Positions 1-5,277 of a stretch of DNA of 7,649 bases are shown in pieces. The notes under the pieces were generated by a model, which worked only from the letters and a program-made list of their open reading frames with translations, was not told where the DNA came from and made no database searches. The stretch covers positions 1 through 7,649 of the forward strand of contig JALSLS010000424.1 in assembly GCA_026988195.1 (NCBI GenBank), given 5' to 3'. This DNA comes from Methylomonas sp. (GTDB lineage Bacteria; Pseudomonadota; Gammaproteobacteria; Methylococcales; Methylomonadaceae). Every line of letters begins with the position of its first letter. Position 1 is the stretch's first letter. Made by a program: the position numbers and the translations under genes.

Positions 1-11
1 TTATTATTCAT
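1..11 (-). CDS. Possible start of a further downstream gene (partial, first three codons)
   Basis: Reading leftward, an ATG (plus-strand positions 9-11) is followed by two Asn codons and then the window edge. A strong purine-rich stretch, AAGGAG on the minus strand at 25-30, overlaps the stop region of the preceding 130-residue gene, with a second GAG closer to the ATG. The AAGGAG spacing of 13 bases is long. This suggests the operon continues out of the window. Too little is visible to say anything about the product, and the ATG could be a chance codon. Confidence 0.25.
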
Positions 12-20
12 GTGGTTTCT

Positions 21-413
21 CTATCTCCTTACGGTAGTATTTATTTCACTGTTCGCATCAATTCCATCGAAATGATCTTCAATGATAATGAAATTCTCAT
101 ATACATAGTCATTCCATATTTCTTGTGCATTAGACTCTTTTTTTATCAACTTTAGCAAAGCTTCTGATTTGTCATCATCACCAATAAAGTCAATAAAAAT
201 AGAGTGATCTGCCTCTGCCATATCTGAAGAGGCTAGATTTGATGAGATTGCACTATTATCAAGAGTTTCTGTTGTTTGAAAATCAACCCTGAAAGTCTTT
301 ATTCCAATAGTGAACTCAACTACAACTGAAATACTCGAAAGAAGAATATTTCCACTTTCATCCTCATTGGTACAGTCAATTAGTTCAGCAGAATTTATTT
401 TAAATTTTCTCAT
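21..413 (-). CDS. Hypothetical acidic protein, 130 residues
   Basis: I do not recognise this protein. It starts at an ATG with a modest upstream AAGAG nine bases away and ends at TAG. It has no membrane segment, signal peptide or cysteine-rich motif (one Cys). It is rich in Asp and Glu, notably a GDDD cluster near residue 77, and alternates short hydrophobic strands (ISVVVEFTIG near 28-37, FRVDFQTT near 41-48) with polar stretches, suggesting a small soluble alpha/beta protein. It lies 30 bases downstream of the OB-HD gene on the same strand with no terminator between, so it probably belongs to the integrase operon. A structural, regulatory or anti-defence role would be guesswork. Confidence 0.7.
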   Translation of the reverse strand: MRKFKINSAELIDCTNEDESGNILLSSISVVVEFTIGIKTFRVDFQTTETLDNSAISSNLASSDMAEADHSIFIDFIGDDDKSEALLKLIKKESNAQEIWNDYVYENFIIIEDHFDGIDANSEINTTVRR

Positions 414-443
414 TTTTATGTTCTCTTAAATTTATTTAAATCA

Positions 444-1256
444 TTAGCGTTTATTATATCCAGACCCAGCACTCACTCTGTCAGCCATCTTTATTACTTC
501 ATATACCTCAAACTTTGGAATTCGATCAAAGCCTCTTGGCTTCCAGCAAAGTAAATTTCTTAAAGCTACTGATAACTTTGGGTCCTGAGAGTCAAGCCAC
601 TTTAGGTGTAGAGATAAAACTTCTAGTGTTAATTGCTCATGATCCACAAGTACACCTAATTGAGACCTTTTCATGTCGGGGCTTAGAGTTTTTATTTTCC
701 CTAGATCATGGAAAAGACCTGCAACCACACCAAGATAGCGTTCTTGGTCGGGTATTCTATGCTGATTAAAAACTTGCCAAGCTACGTCTACACTGTGAAC
801 TAATAGACCGCCAAAGAATGCATGATGGTGATTAATACTTGCCGGAGCTTCTGAAAAATCTTTTGCAATACTTTCATCGTTCAAGATTTGAATAACAAAC
901 TTTTTTAGAAACTGATCTGGTAGCCAAGCAAAAAGTGCACGTAGTCGAATTTTAGCTTGTGCGATTTCTTGAGCTTGTTTATTCGTATATTTAATAGATA
1001 GGCATTTTACTTGCCATAGCCCATTAAATTGCTCCCAAAGTCCTTCGAGTTGAATATTTTGACCATGCCATAGTTTATTCATACCATTGCAAGATCCTTC
1101 CCATGCAATTGCTTTTACGGGTGAAAGGTTTGTTTTTAAATCGAAGATAAGGTAGCCACTATTTCTTTTAGTTACACGGTAACTTGGGTTCTTAATAGTA
1201 AATTCACCTGATAATCGTTGTCCTATTAGTACCTCATTTTGTTGTCTTGTAATCAT
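444..1256 (-). CDS. OB-fold plus HD-domain protein (TraI_2/YhaM-like), integrase-linked
   Basis: A 270-residue protein with two recognisable parts. Residues about 10-90 look like an OB-fold nucleic-acid-binding domain (strands around GEFTIKNPSYRVTKR, then an LEGLWEQFNGLWQVK segment). Residues about 135-265 form an HD phosphohydrolase domain: PAS..HHHA at 138-146, GGLLVHS with His154, the GLFHDLGK doublet His183-Asp184, His206, and Asp259 in MADRVSAG. The expected metal ligands are therefore present. This order resembles YhaM-type 3'-5' exoribonucleases, and the HHHA..GGLL.HS signature matches TraI_2-type HD proteins common in mobile elements. A nuclease or phosphohydrolase acting on nucleic acid is the inference; it is not a relaxase. 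The start is supported by GAGGTG at 1267-1272. Its ATG overlaps the upstream stop as TAATG, implying translational coupling. Confidence 0.85.
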   Translation of the reverse strand: MITRQQNEVLIGQRLSGEFTIKNPSYRVTKRNSGYLIFDLKTNLSPVKAIAWEGSCNGMNKLWHGQNIQLEGLWEQFNGLWQVKCLSIKYTNKQAQEIAQAKIRLRALFAWLPDQFLKKFVIQILNDESIAKDFSEAPASINHHHAFFGGLLVHSVDVAWQVFNQHRIPDQERYLGVVAGLFHDLGKIKTLSPDMKRSQLGVLVDHEQLTLEVLSLHLKWLDSQDPKLSVALRNLLCWKPRGFDRIPKFEVYEVIKMADRVSAGSGYNKR

Positions 1257-1507
1257 TAGTATTTTTCACCTCTATTTTTTAGCAATTCTTCTAAACGGTC
1301 AATTAGTCTTGGTAAAACGCTCTCTGCCAATTGAAGGTCAGGTTTAACTAAGGTTTTATGTACCCACGTTGTCAAAGCCTCTTGATTGGAGCTTTCAGAG
1401 CCTGAACCTAAGATGCTAACAAGTGAATCATCTGTATTGATCCTAAAGGCAAACATTAAGGCATCGACTAATTGTTGCATTTGGTCACTATTTGATTGAT
1501 TCATCAT
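1256..1507 (-). CDS. Hypothetical 83-residue protein between integrase and OB-HD genes
   Basis: I do not recognise this small soluble protein. It begins with two adjacent ATGs (1505-1507 and 1502-1504). An AGGAG at 1515-1519 lies seven bases before the first one, inside the integrase coding sequence, so the first start is preferred. The gene overlaps the end of the integrase by 20 bases, and its TAA stop shares a base with the ATG of the OB-HD gene. The sequence is predominantly helical: a Gln/Leu-rich N-terminal helix, a Ser-rich loop near 33-40, and a basic amphipathic C-terminal helix (LPRLIDRLEELLKNRG). Its position locked between two mobility genes suggests an accessory to the recombinase or to the HD protein; this is inference from context only. 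Confidence 0.75.
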   Translation of the reverse strand: MMNQSNSDQMQQLVDALMFAFRINTDDSLVSILGSGSESSNQEALTTWVHKTLVKPDLQLAESVLPRLIDRLEELLKNRGEKY

Positions 1508-2681
1508 CAGATTTCTCCTGTGTGGTTAATCCATTTGCAGACAGAAGTCTTTCCATCGCTGTACCATCTTGCCTTGTAAGGTTTGGGACGAAACGAGAAT
1601 ACACACTAAACAACATTTCTGTAGTTGTGTGCCCCATTTGTCTAGCAATCCATTCAGGGCTTTCACCTGCGGCCAACCACAGAGTTGCGGCGGTGTGTCG
1701 TGTTTGATATGGCCGCCTATATCTAAGTTCTAGATAATTTAGTAAGGGCTTCCAAATGCGCCTGGCAAAGTTATTGCCATTTAACGGAGTAAGCTTGGTT
1801 GAACAGAAAACAAAGTCATTGCTACCCGTTACTTCTTTTTGTTTCTGTAATGTTTTATAAACGAGTTCAGACATATCAACAGTCCGAAAAGAACCATCAT
1901 TTTTAGTGTAGATTAATTCATTTACGACCCATGCATGACGAATCAAAATTTGTCTTCGTTCAAAATCAACAAACTTCCACTGTAAACCATTTATTTCACT
2001 TGACCGTAATCCTGTAAAGAATCTAATAGTTATGTAATTCCTATAGTCTTCACGAACTTCTTTTAAAATGAGTTTAACTTCATCAAGAGTAAAGGGTTCA
2101 ATATCTACTTTTTTTACTTTAAGTGATTTAATTCCATGGTAAGGCGAGGTAAACTCAAAACGGTTGGCTGCTTCGTTAAGTATCATCCTTAATGGTGTGA
2201 TAATATGATTAATCCGTGTTGCAGATAGATTATCTCCGTTTCGCTTGGTGACTTTGGCGAGTTTTGAGCGAAAATTGAGAATATCTGCCTTAGTGATGTG
2301 GCCAACTTCTTTTTGTGCAAAATCTGGAAATATATATTTCCTAAAAATGAGCATGGTATTTTCATAATGAGAAGTACGCCATTCAGCAGCCATTTCATCT
2401 GCCCATATTTGTGCAAAATCTTTAAATATTGGCGTTTCATTTACATTATTAGTTTGATTTAAACTTGGAAACTTTTTCACATTGGCGCTATTAGGAAAAT
2501 AAGTAGCATAATCAAAACGACCTAATGTGATTTCAGCTTCAATTTTATCTAATAGCAACTGTAACTTCTTTTTGTTTGTTGGCGTATCTTTCAACAGAGT
2601 TTGCTCTCTACAGCGCTTACCTAGATAGCGAAAATCAAAAAATAAGTTTCCACTCGCTTTTCTACAACGAATACTAGCCAT
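1488..2681 (-). CDS. Tyrosine recombinase / integrase with arm-type N-terminal domain
   Basis: A site-specific recombinase expected to integrate and excise the element. Residue numbers here count from an upstream ATG at 2694-2696 (402 residues). I prefer the second ATG at 2679-2681 (397 residues): it follows a GGGGGTG stretch and makes the protein begin MASIRCRKASG, as expected for the DUF3596-type arm-DNA-binding domain (about 6-65). A core-binding SAM-like domain follows (about 90-180), then the catalytic domain (about 200-375): Arg231 in TGLRSSE, Lys265 in the beta-hairpin, Arg333 in YQTRHTAA, His356 in QMGHT and nucleophile Tyr366 in VYSRF. The box II His position is Tyr330; a non-His residue there is tolerated in some tyrosine recombinases. 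Length is normal and nothing is truncated. The start overlaps the excisionase gene, so the two are co-translated. Confidence 0.95.
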   Translation of the reverse strand: MASIRCRKASGNLFFDFRYLGKRCREQTLLKDTPTNKKKLQLLLDKIEAEITLGRFDYATYFPNSANVKKFPSLNQTNNVNETPIFKDFAQIWADEMAAEWRTSHYENTMLIFRKYIFPDFAQKEVGHITKADILNFRSKLAKVTKRNGDNLSATRINHIITPLRMILNEAANRFEFTSPYHGIKSLKVKKVDIEPFTLDEVKLILKEVREDYRNYITIRFFTGLRSSEINGLQWKFVDFERRQILIRHAWVVNELIYTKNDGSFRTVDMSELVYKTLQKQKEVTGSNDFVFCSTKLTPLNGNNFARRIWKPLLNYLELRYRRPYQTRHTAATLWLAAGESPEWIARQMGHTTTEMLFSVYSRFVPNLTRQDGTAMERLLSANGLTTQEKSDDESIK

Positions 2682-2910
2682 GACACACACCCCCATTTGC
2701 CATAGGAACTAATGGCGCATTAGACTTGGAGTGCTTGAACATATCTTTTTCAATCGATTCCCAGAGATATAGGATTTTTCTTCCTCCAAAAGGACGTATG
2801 TAATGTACTCCCTCTAATAAAACAGAATCTTTTAGACAGTTTCGAATTGTTCGAGTATCGTATTTAATTCTTTTAGATAACTCTTCCGTTGTTAAATATT
2901 GATGTGACAT
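2674..2910 (-). CDS. Excisionase-like winged-helix DNA-binding protein
   Basis: A 78-residue protein resembling DUF1233-type putative excisionases. The N-terminal half reads as a helix-turn-helix (LTTEELSKRIKYDTRTIRNCLK, about 6-27), followed by the wing typical of this family (LLEGVHYIRPFGGRKILYLWE, about 31-51). Such proteins bend DNA at attachment sites to steer the integrase toward excision, and some also act as regulators. The start is well supported by AGGAG at 2918-2922, seven bases before the ATG. It is the first gene of the leftward operon, and its TAG overlaps the preferred integrase start by 8 bases. The last 18 residues (after KHSKS) are low in structure and may be a tail shaped by the overlap. 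Confidence 0.85.
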   Translation of the reverse strand: MSHQYLTTEELSKRIKYDTRTIRNCLKDSVLLEGVHYIRPFGGRKILYLWESIEKDMFKHSKSNAPLVPMANGGVCHG

Positions 2911-3065
2911 TATTTGTCTCCTGTGATAAATTGATTAATAGGAGATCGCTAAGTACTTAAAATTCCTCATAACGATCTACTAAAGACCATATTGACACAT
3001 TAAAGACCTTTTGTAAACCGTTTTGTTCTATAGAAGACCGTTTAGGCATTTTGAGAGCCAAAGAA
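2911..3065. promoter_or_regulatory. Divergent control region between excisionase/integrase operon and Xre-type regulator
   Basis: These 155 bases separate the two divergently transcribed units and must hold promoters for both. A perfect TTGACA -35-like hexamer lies on the plus strand at 2992-2997. The best -10 at the normal distance, TAAACC at 3014-3019, is poor, so the promoter facing the regulator is only tentative. The region also holds the phased direct repeats listed separately. I see no convincing leftward promoter pair; an AT-rich TATTAAT on the minus strand at about 2934-2940 is the best -10 candidate. Such an arrangement is typical of an element switch in which the small HTH protein controls its own gene and xis-int. 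Confidence 0.55.
2982..3045 (+). repeat. Four helically phased direct repeats (consensus RAARACCNTTTTG)
   Basis: Four related 13-base units lie on the plus strand at 2982-2994, 3002-3014, 3013-3025 and 3033-3045. The shared core is AARACC followed by a T-rich triplet. The ACC falls at 2986, 3006, 3017 and 3037, giving steps of 20, 11 and 20 bases, close to whole turns of the helix, so all would face the same side of DNA. The first two share TAAAGACC exactly; the last two share ACCGTTT exactly. They overlap or follow the TTGACA hexamer. Likely readers are the Xre-type regulator, the excisionase or the integrase arm domain; the sequence does not decide among these. Confidence 0.6.
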
Positions 3066-3269
3066 ATGATAAAATGTCATCTTTCTACGCACATGGGAAA
3101 GCGTAAATTAAAGATTACTGACTTGGCTCGTGAGACAGCTATTAATAGGGGCACAATTACACGCCTATATCACGAAACAGCGAGCCGAATTGAATTAGAT
3201 GTGATAGATACTTTGTGTCAGTATTTTGAATGTGACATTGGAGATTTGTTTGAATTTATTGAAGATTAG
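3066..3269 (+). CDS. Small Xre/Cro-family HTH transcriptional regulator
   Basis: A 67-residue single-domain Cro/C1-type helix-turn-helix protein (HTH_26-like). The five-helix fold fills the protein: MIKCHLSTHMGKRKLKITD, then the HTH around residues 18-37 (LARETAINRGTITRLYHE), then the C-terminal helices ending DLFEFIED, a characteristic ending of this family. I choose the ATG at 3066 rather than an in-frame TTG at 3051: GAGAG at 3054-3058 sits at ribosome-binding distance from the ATG, and the family normally starts MI.CHL. It is the only rightward gene and faces away from the excisionase-integrase operon, so autoregulation and control of integration or excision are likely. Confidence 0.9.
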   Translation: MIKCHLSTHMGKRKLKITDLARETAINRGTITRLYHETASRIELDVIDTLCQYFECDIGDLFEFIED

Positions 3270-3319
3270 GTTAGTAATTTTATCTACAGTTTAATTGCTT
3301 ACTAGGGTAGAGATAAAAC

Positions 3320-3336
3320 TTTACCAAGTAGGTAAA
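3320..3336. other. Perfect inverted repeat TTTACC-AAGTA-GGTAAA
   Basis: Six-base arms around a five-base spacer, 51 bases after the regulator stop. Read leftward, it is followed by GTTTTAT, a weak terminator-like tail that could stop transcription entering the regulator gene from the right. The stem has only two G-C pairs, so termination would be inefficient. A protein-binding operator is an equal possibility. Confidence 0.3.
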
Positions 3337-3388
3337 TCCTTGAAATAATAATTATGCTGACAGAGCCTTTTTCACAAGATTGGGGCAT

Positions 3389-3409
3389 TTAGAGGGGGTC
3401 TAATTTTTT
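3389..3409 (+). terminator. Weak hairpin plus six-T run, possible terminator for the regulator gene
   Basis: TTAGA, a GGGGG loop and TCTAA form a perfect five-pair stem directly followed by six T (3404-3409) on the plus strand. The geometry is that of a factor-independent terminator, but the stem holds only one G-C pair and lies 120 bases past the regulator stop. It may be chance. Confidence 0.25.
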
Positions 3410-3461
3410 AATAGGATAAAGTTGATGGGGAAATAGGCGGGCAGTTCGGACAGGATAACAA

Positions 3462-3767
3462 TTACATAATTCTAAATGCAAAAAATAAAGTTACTAGCAA
3501 CCAAAGGACAAGTAGAAGAAGTAAATTATGAACAACTATCTCAATTTGGCGTATTCTCTTTTTGTAAAAAGTCTGTAAAATGGTGCTTATAATTAGAATA
3601 ACCAGCCAGAAAAGGGGGAAGCGAATAATGGCTGTAAGCCCCATACTCCAACCCTTGGCATAATCACCCTCTACACCTGGTACGCCTAAAATCCAGAAAG
3701 GAAGTACTACCAAACAAAGCGCAGCAATGACGCTACTTATCGTCATTATATGTTTATCAATTTTCAT
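3462..3767 (-). CDS. Small integral membrane protein, three predicted helices
   Basis: I do not recognise this 101-residue protein. It is strongly hydrophobic with about three membrane helices: residues 9-29 (ISSVIAALCLVVLPFWILGV), about 43-65 (LTAIIRFPLFWLVILIISTI) and 78-99 (a Leu-rich run LLLLLVLWLLVTLFF). A basic loop FYKKRIRQ lies between the second and third. The start has only a weak AAAAGA ribosome site. It is the last leftward gene after the Rhs-lipase gene and two ankyrin-type immunity genes, 69 bases from the broken copy. Small multi-helix membrane proteins often occur in immunity positions of such loci, but there is no sequence evidence for that role. It could also be an unrelated remnant. 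Confidence 0.65.
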   Translation of the reverse strand: MKIDKHIMTISSVIAALCLVVLPFWILGVPGVEGDYAKGWSMGLTAIIRFPLFWLVILIISTILQTFYKKRIRQIEIVVHNLLLLLVLWLLVTLFFAFRIM

Positions 3768-3836
3768 TTTAATCTTTTCAAAAAGAAGTACCTTGATGAG
3801 ATGAAACTGCTGGAGGTTGACTATATTGTGAGGCTA

Positions 3837-4548
3837 TTACTCATTTATTTTGGTGTCAATCTCATATCCTCGCTGGCGAAGTAAATCTACCACTTTTAAC
3901 CGCCATTCGTTGGCTTCACTTTTTGGATCTATTCCCCCAGTTTCAATATTAATTTTCAATCGCCACTTTTCCTCATCTGATAATTGTTTCTTTTGTAACA
4001 TATCATAAACCATGCGGTACTCATTAGCATGACTTGCATTTATTATGGGCGAACCGTACATGGTTTTACCACGAGCTTCAGGTCTCATATCAGGATTATC
4101 AGGATTAATTGGAGCATCAGGTCTAAGCTTTATATCAATATTTACATTATTTTTTAATAAAAAAAAAAGCTTGGTAATTATGCATGGTGATAGAACACAA
4201 TATGGGAGCGCTCCAAGCCGCGTCCAATGATTTTGTGATTGGTGGTGTTGTATTTCTAAGGTTAATATCTCCACCATACTGGACAGCTAGCTTTAGGAAT
4301 TCAATTTTCCCTTTTCGATTGGCTTCGCACATCACCCAGTCAGCTGGATTGATTCCGAAGATGTGATTAGGGTTAGCACCATTTTTGAGTAGATTCTCAA
4401 ACTGTGTGAGGCGACCTTTTTCAAGTGTTTTTAACAAAGCCTCGTCTTTATCTTCCCAAGGGGAGATAAGCATACCCTGCATATTTAATACACCTAGTAT
4501 TAAAATAACAGTTAGTGCAAGTGATAGACCAACTAATATTGTTTTCAT
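3837..4548 (-). pseudogene. Second ankyrin-type immunity gene copy, frameshifted at a T10 run
   Basis: A close paralogue of the gene at 4552-5259 across its whole length. The N-terminal part is in one frame (ATG at 4546-4548, membrane anchor then ankyrin-like repeats to MHNYQAFFF). It then meets ten T on the coding strand (4159-4168) and hits TAA at 4147-4149. The C-terminal part continues in another frame to TAA at 3837-3839 (KNNVNIDIKLRPD onward, ending GYEIDTKINE). Codon alignment with the intact copy shows a net loss of two bases: TTT GAT TTT TTA became an uninterrupted T run. Both halves remain similar to the paralogue, so the lesion is recent or the gene is rescued by slippage. A sequencing error in the homopolymer is also possible. 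Without rescue the product would lack the second half of the repeat domain. Confidence 0.8.
4159..4168 (-). other. Ten-T homopolymer at the frameshift point
   Basis: Coding-strand T10 followed by ATTAAAAAATAATG. In the zero frame it reads GCT TTT TTT TTT ATT. Losing one T, or a -1 ribosomal step on U UUU UUU, would place TTA TTA AAA AAT next and restore the frame of the intact paralogue. The paralogue has TTTGATTTTTT in this position. Confidence 0.75.
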
Positions 4549-4551
4549 AAA

Positions 4552-5259
4552 CTAATTTGGGTTTATCTCATACCCACGCTTGCGAAGTAAGTCTACAACT
4601 TTTAAACGCCATTCGTTGGCTTCACTTTTTGGGTCAATACCTCCAGTGATACTTATTGTTATCTTCCATTCTTCTTCGGGTGATAGTTTTTCTATATTTT
4701 GTAGAATATCGTAAGCCATTCTGTATTCGTTCGAGTAAATAGCTTCAATTAATGGTGAACTGTACATGGTTTTTCCTAGAGCTTCAGGTCTAGCATGTTG
4801 ATTATCATGAGCTATTTTTCTTGCATCTGGTCGAACCTTTATATCAATCTTCACATTATTATTTAATAAAAAATCAAAGCTTTTATAATTATGCATGGTG
4901 ATAGCACAAAGGATTGGGGCGCTCCAGATAGAATCCAGCGACTTGGTAATGGGAGGTGTTGTATTTCTAAGGTTAATATCACCCCCGTGTTTTATAGCTA
5001 GTTTTAAAAATTTAATATTACCTTTTTTATTTGCTTCACACATTACCCAATCAGAGGGGTTAATTCCAAAGATGCGATTAGGGTTAGCGCCATTTTTGAG
5101 CAGCTTCTCAAACTGTGTGAGGCGACCTTTTTTAAGTGTTTCTAACAAAGCTTTGTCTTTATCTTCCCAAGGGAAGATAAGCATACCTTGCATATTTAAT
5201 ACACCCAGTGCTAAAACAACAGTTAGGGTAAGTGACAGACCAATTAATATTTTTTTCAT
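4552..5259 (-). CDS. Membrane-anchored ankyrin-type protein, probable immunity protein to the Rhs lipase
   Basis: A 235-residue protein. Residues 4-24 form a hydrophobic N-terminal segment with no lipobox Cys and no clear signal-peptidase site, so it is probably a signal anchor with the rest in the periplasm. Residues 36-141 read as degenerate ankyrin repeats: ALLETLKKGRLTQFEKLL.NGANPN (about 37-62), CEANKKGNIKFLKLA..HGGDIN (about 74-97) and PILCAITMHNYKSFDFLLNNNV (about 115-136). A fourth repeat-like unit follows near 168-190 and a last one near 212-235. Ankyrin-repeat families are established immunity types in polymorphic-toxin loci. It starts 18 bases after the toxin stop on the same strand, the classic toxin-immunity arrangement. 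Its partner is a lipase-type domain; an immunity protein held in the periplasm would block a phospholipase arriving there. The pairing is inferred from position. The ribosome site is weak, consistent with coupling to the toxin gene. Confidence 0.8.
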   Translation of the reverse strand: MKKILIGLSLTLTVVLALGVLNMQGMLIFPWEDKDKALLETLKKGRLTQFEKLLKNGANPNRIFGINPSDWVMCEANKKGNIKFLKLAIKHGGDINLRNTTPPITKSLDSIWSAPILCAITMHNYKSFDFLLNNNVKIDIKVRPDARKIAHDNQHARPEALGKTMYSSPLIEAIYSNEYRMAYDILQNIEKLSPEEEWKITISITGGIDPKSEANEWRLKVVDLLRKRGYEINPN

Positions 5260-5277
5260 ATCTTATCTATTTCTTGG

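Larger units (their letters stand above)
3270..3461. other. Intergenic stretch between regulator and membrane-protein gene
   Basis: These 192 bases carry no coding region I can support. They separate the integration cassette from the toxin-immunity module, and the ends of two convergent genes face each other here. Two short palindromes are listed separately. A wider inverted pair (TTTTATCT at 3278-3285 and AGATAAAA at 3311-3318) encloses 25 bases. No tRNA end, no recognisable attachment core and no insertion sequence could be seen. It is nevertheless a plausible place for the element's right boundary. Confidence 0.4.
3837..5259 (-). repeat. Tandem duplication of the ankyrin-type immunity gene
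   Basis: Two head-to-tail copies, 4552-5259 (intact) and 3837-4548 (frameshifted), separated by three bases. Long near-identical stretches are visible, for example around the N-terminal coding regions (4376-4548 against 5087-5259) and around the SEANEWRLKVVDLL region. Differences are scattered and include several amino-acid replacements, so the duplication is not brand new. No toxin remnant lies between the copies. Confidence 0.85.

Noticed and set aside
515..769. Plus-strand open frame of 84 codons
   Set aside because: It is antisense to the well-supported HD domain coding region and has no domain character.
2682..2696. Upstream ATG for the integrase
   Set aside because: It lacks a ribosome site and adds five residues not expected in the family; the ATG at 2679-2681 is preferred, though both remain possible.
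3051..3065. Upstream TTG start for the Xre-type regulator
   Set aside because: The ATG at 3066 has a better-placed GAGAG ribosome site and agrees with the usual family N-terminus.
3451..3464. Resemblance of GGATAACAATTAC to the lac operator half
   Set aside because: A short AT-rich match with no palindromic partner and no lac-type gene nearby; treated as coincidence.
3837..4277. Independent 146-residue protein starting at 4277
   Set aside because: Its first third is an out-of-frame reading of the ankyrin-repeat region; only the part after the T10 run matches the paralogue, so it is the back half of a frameshifted gene.
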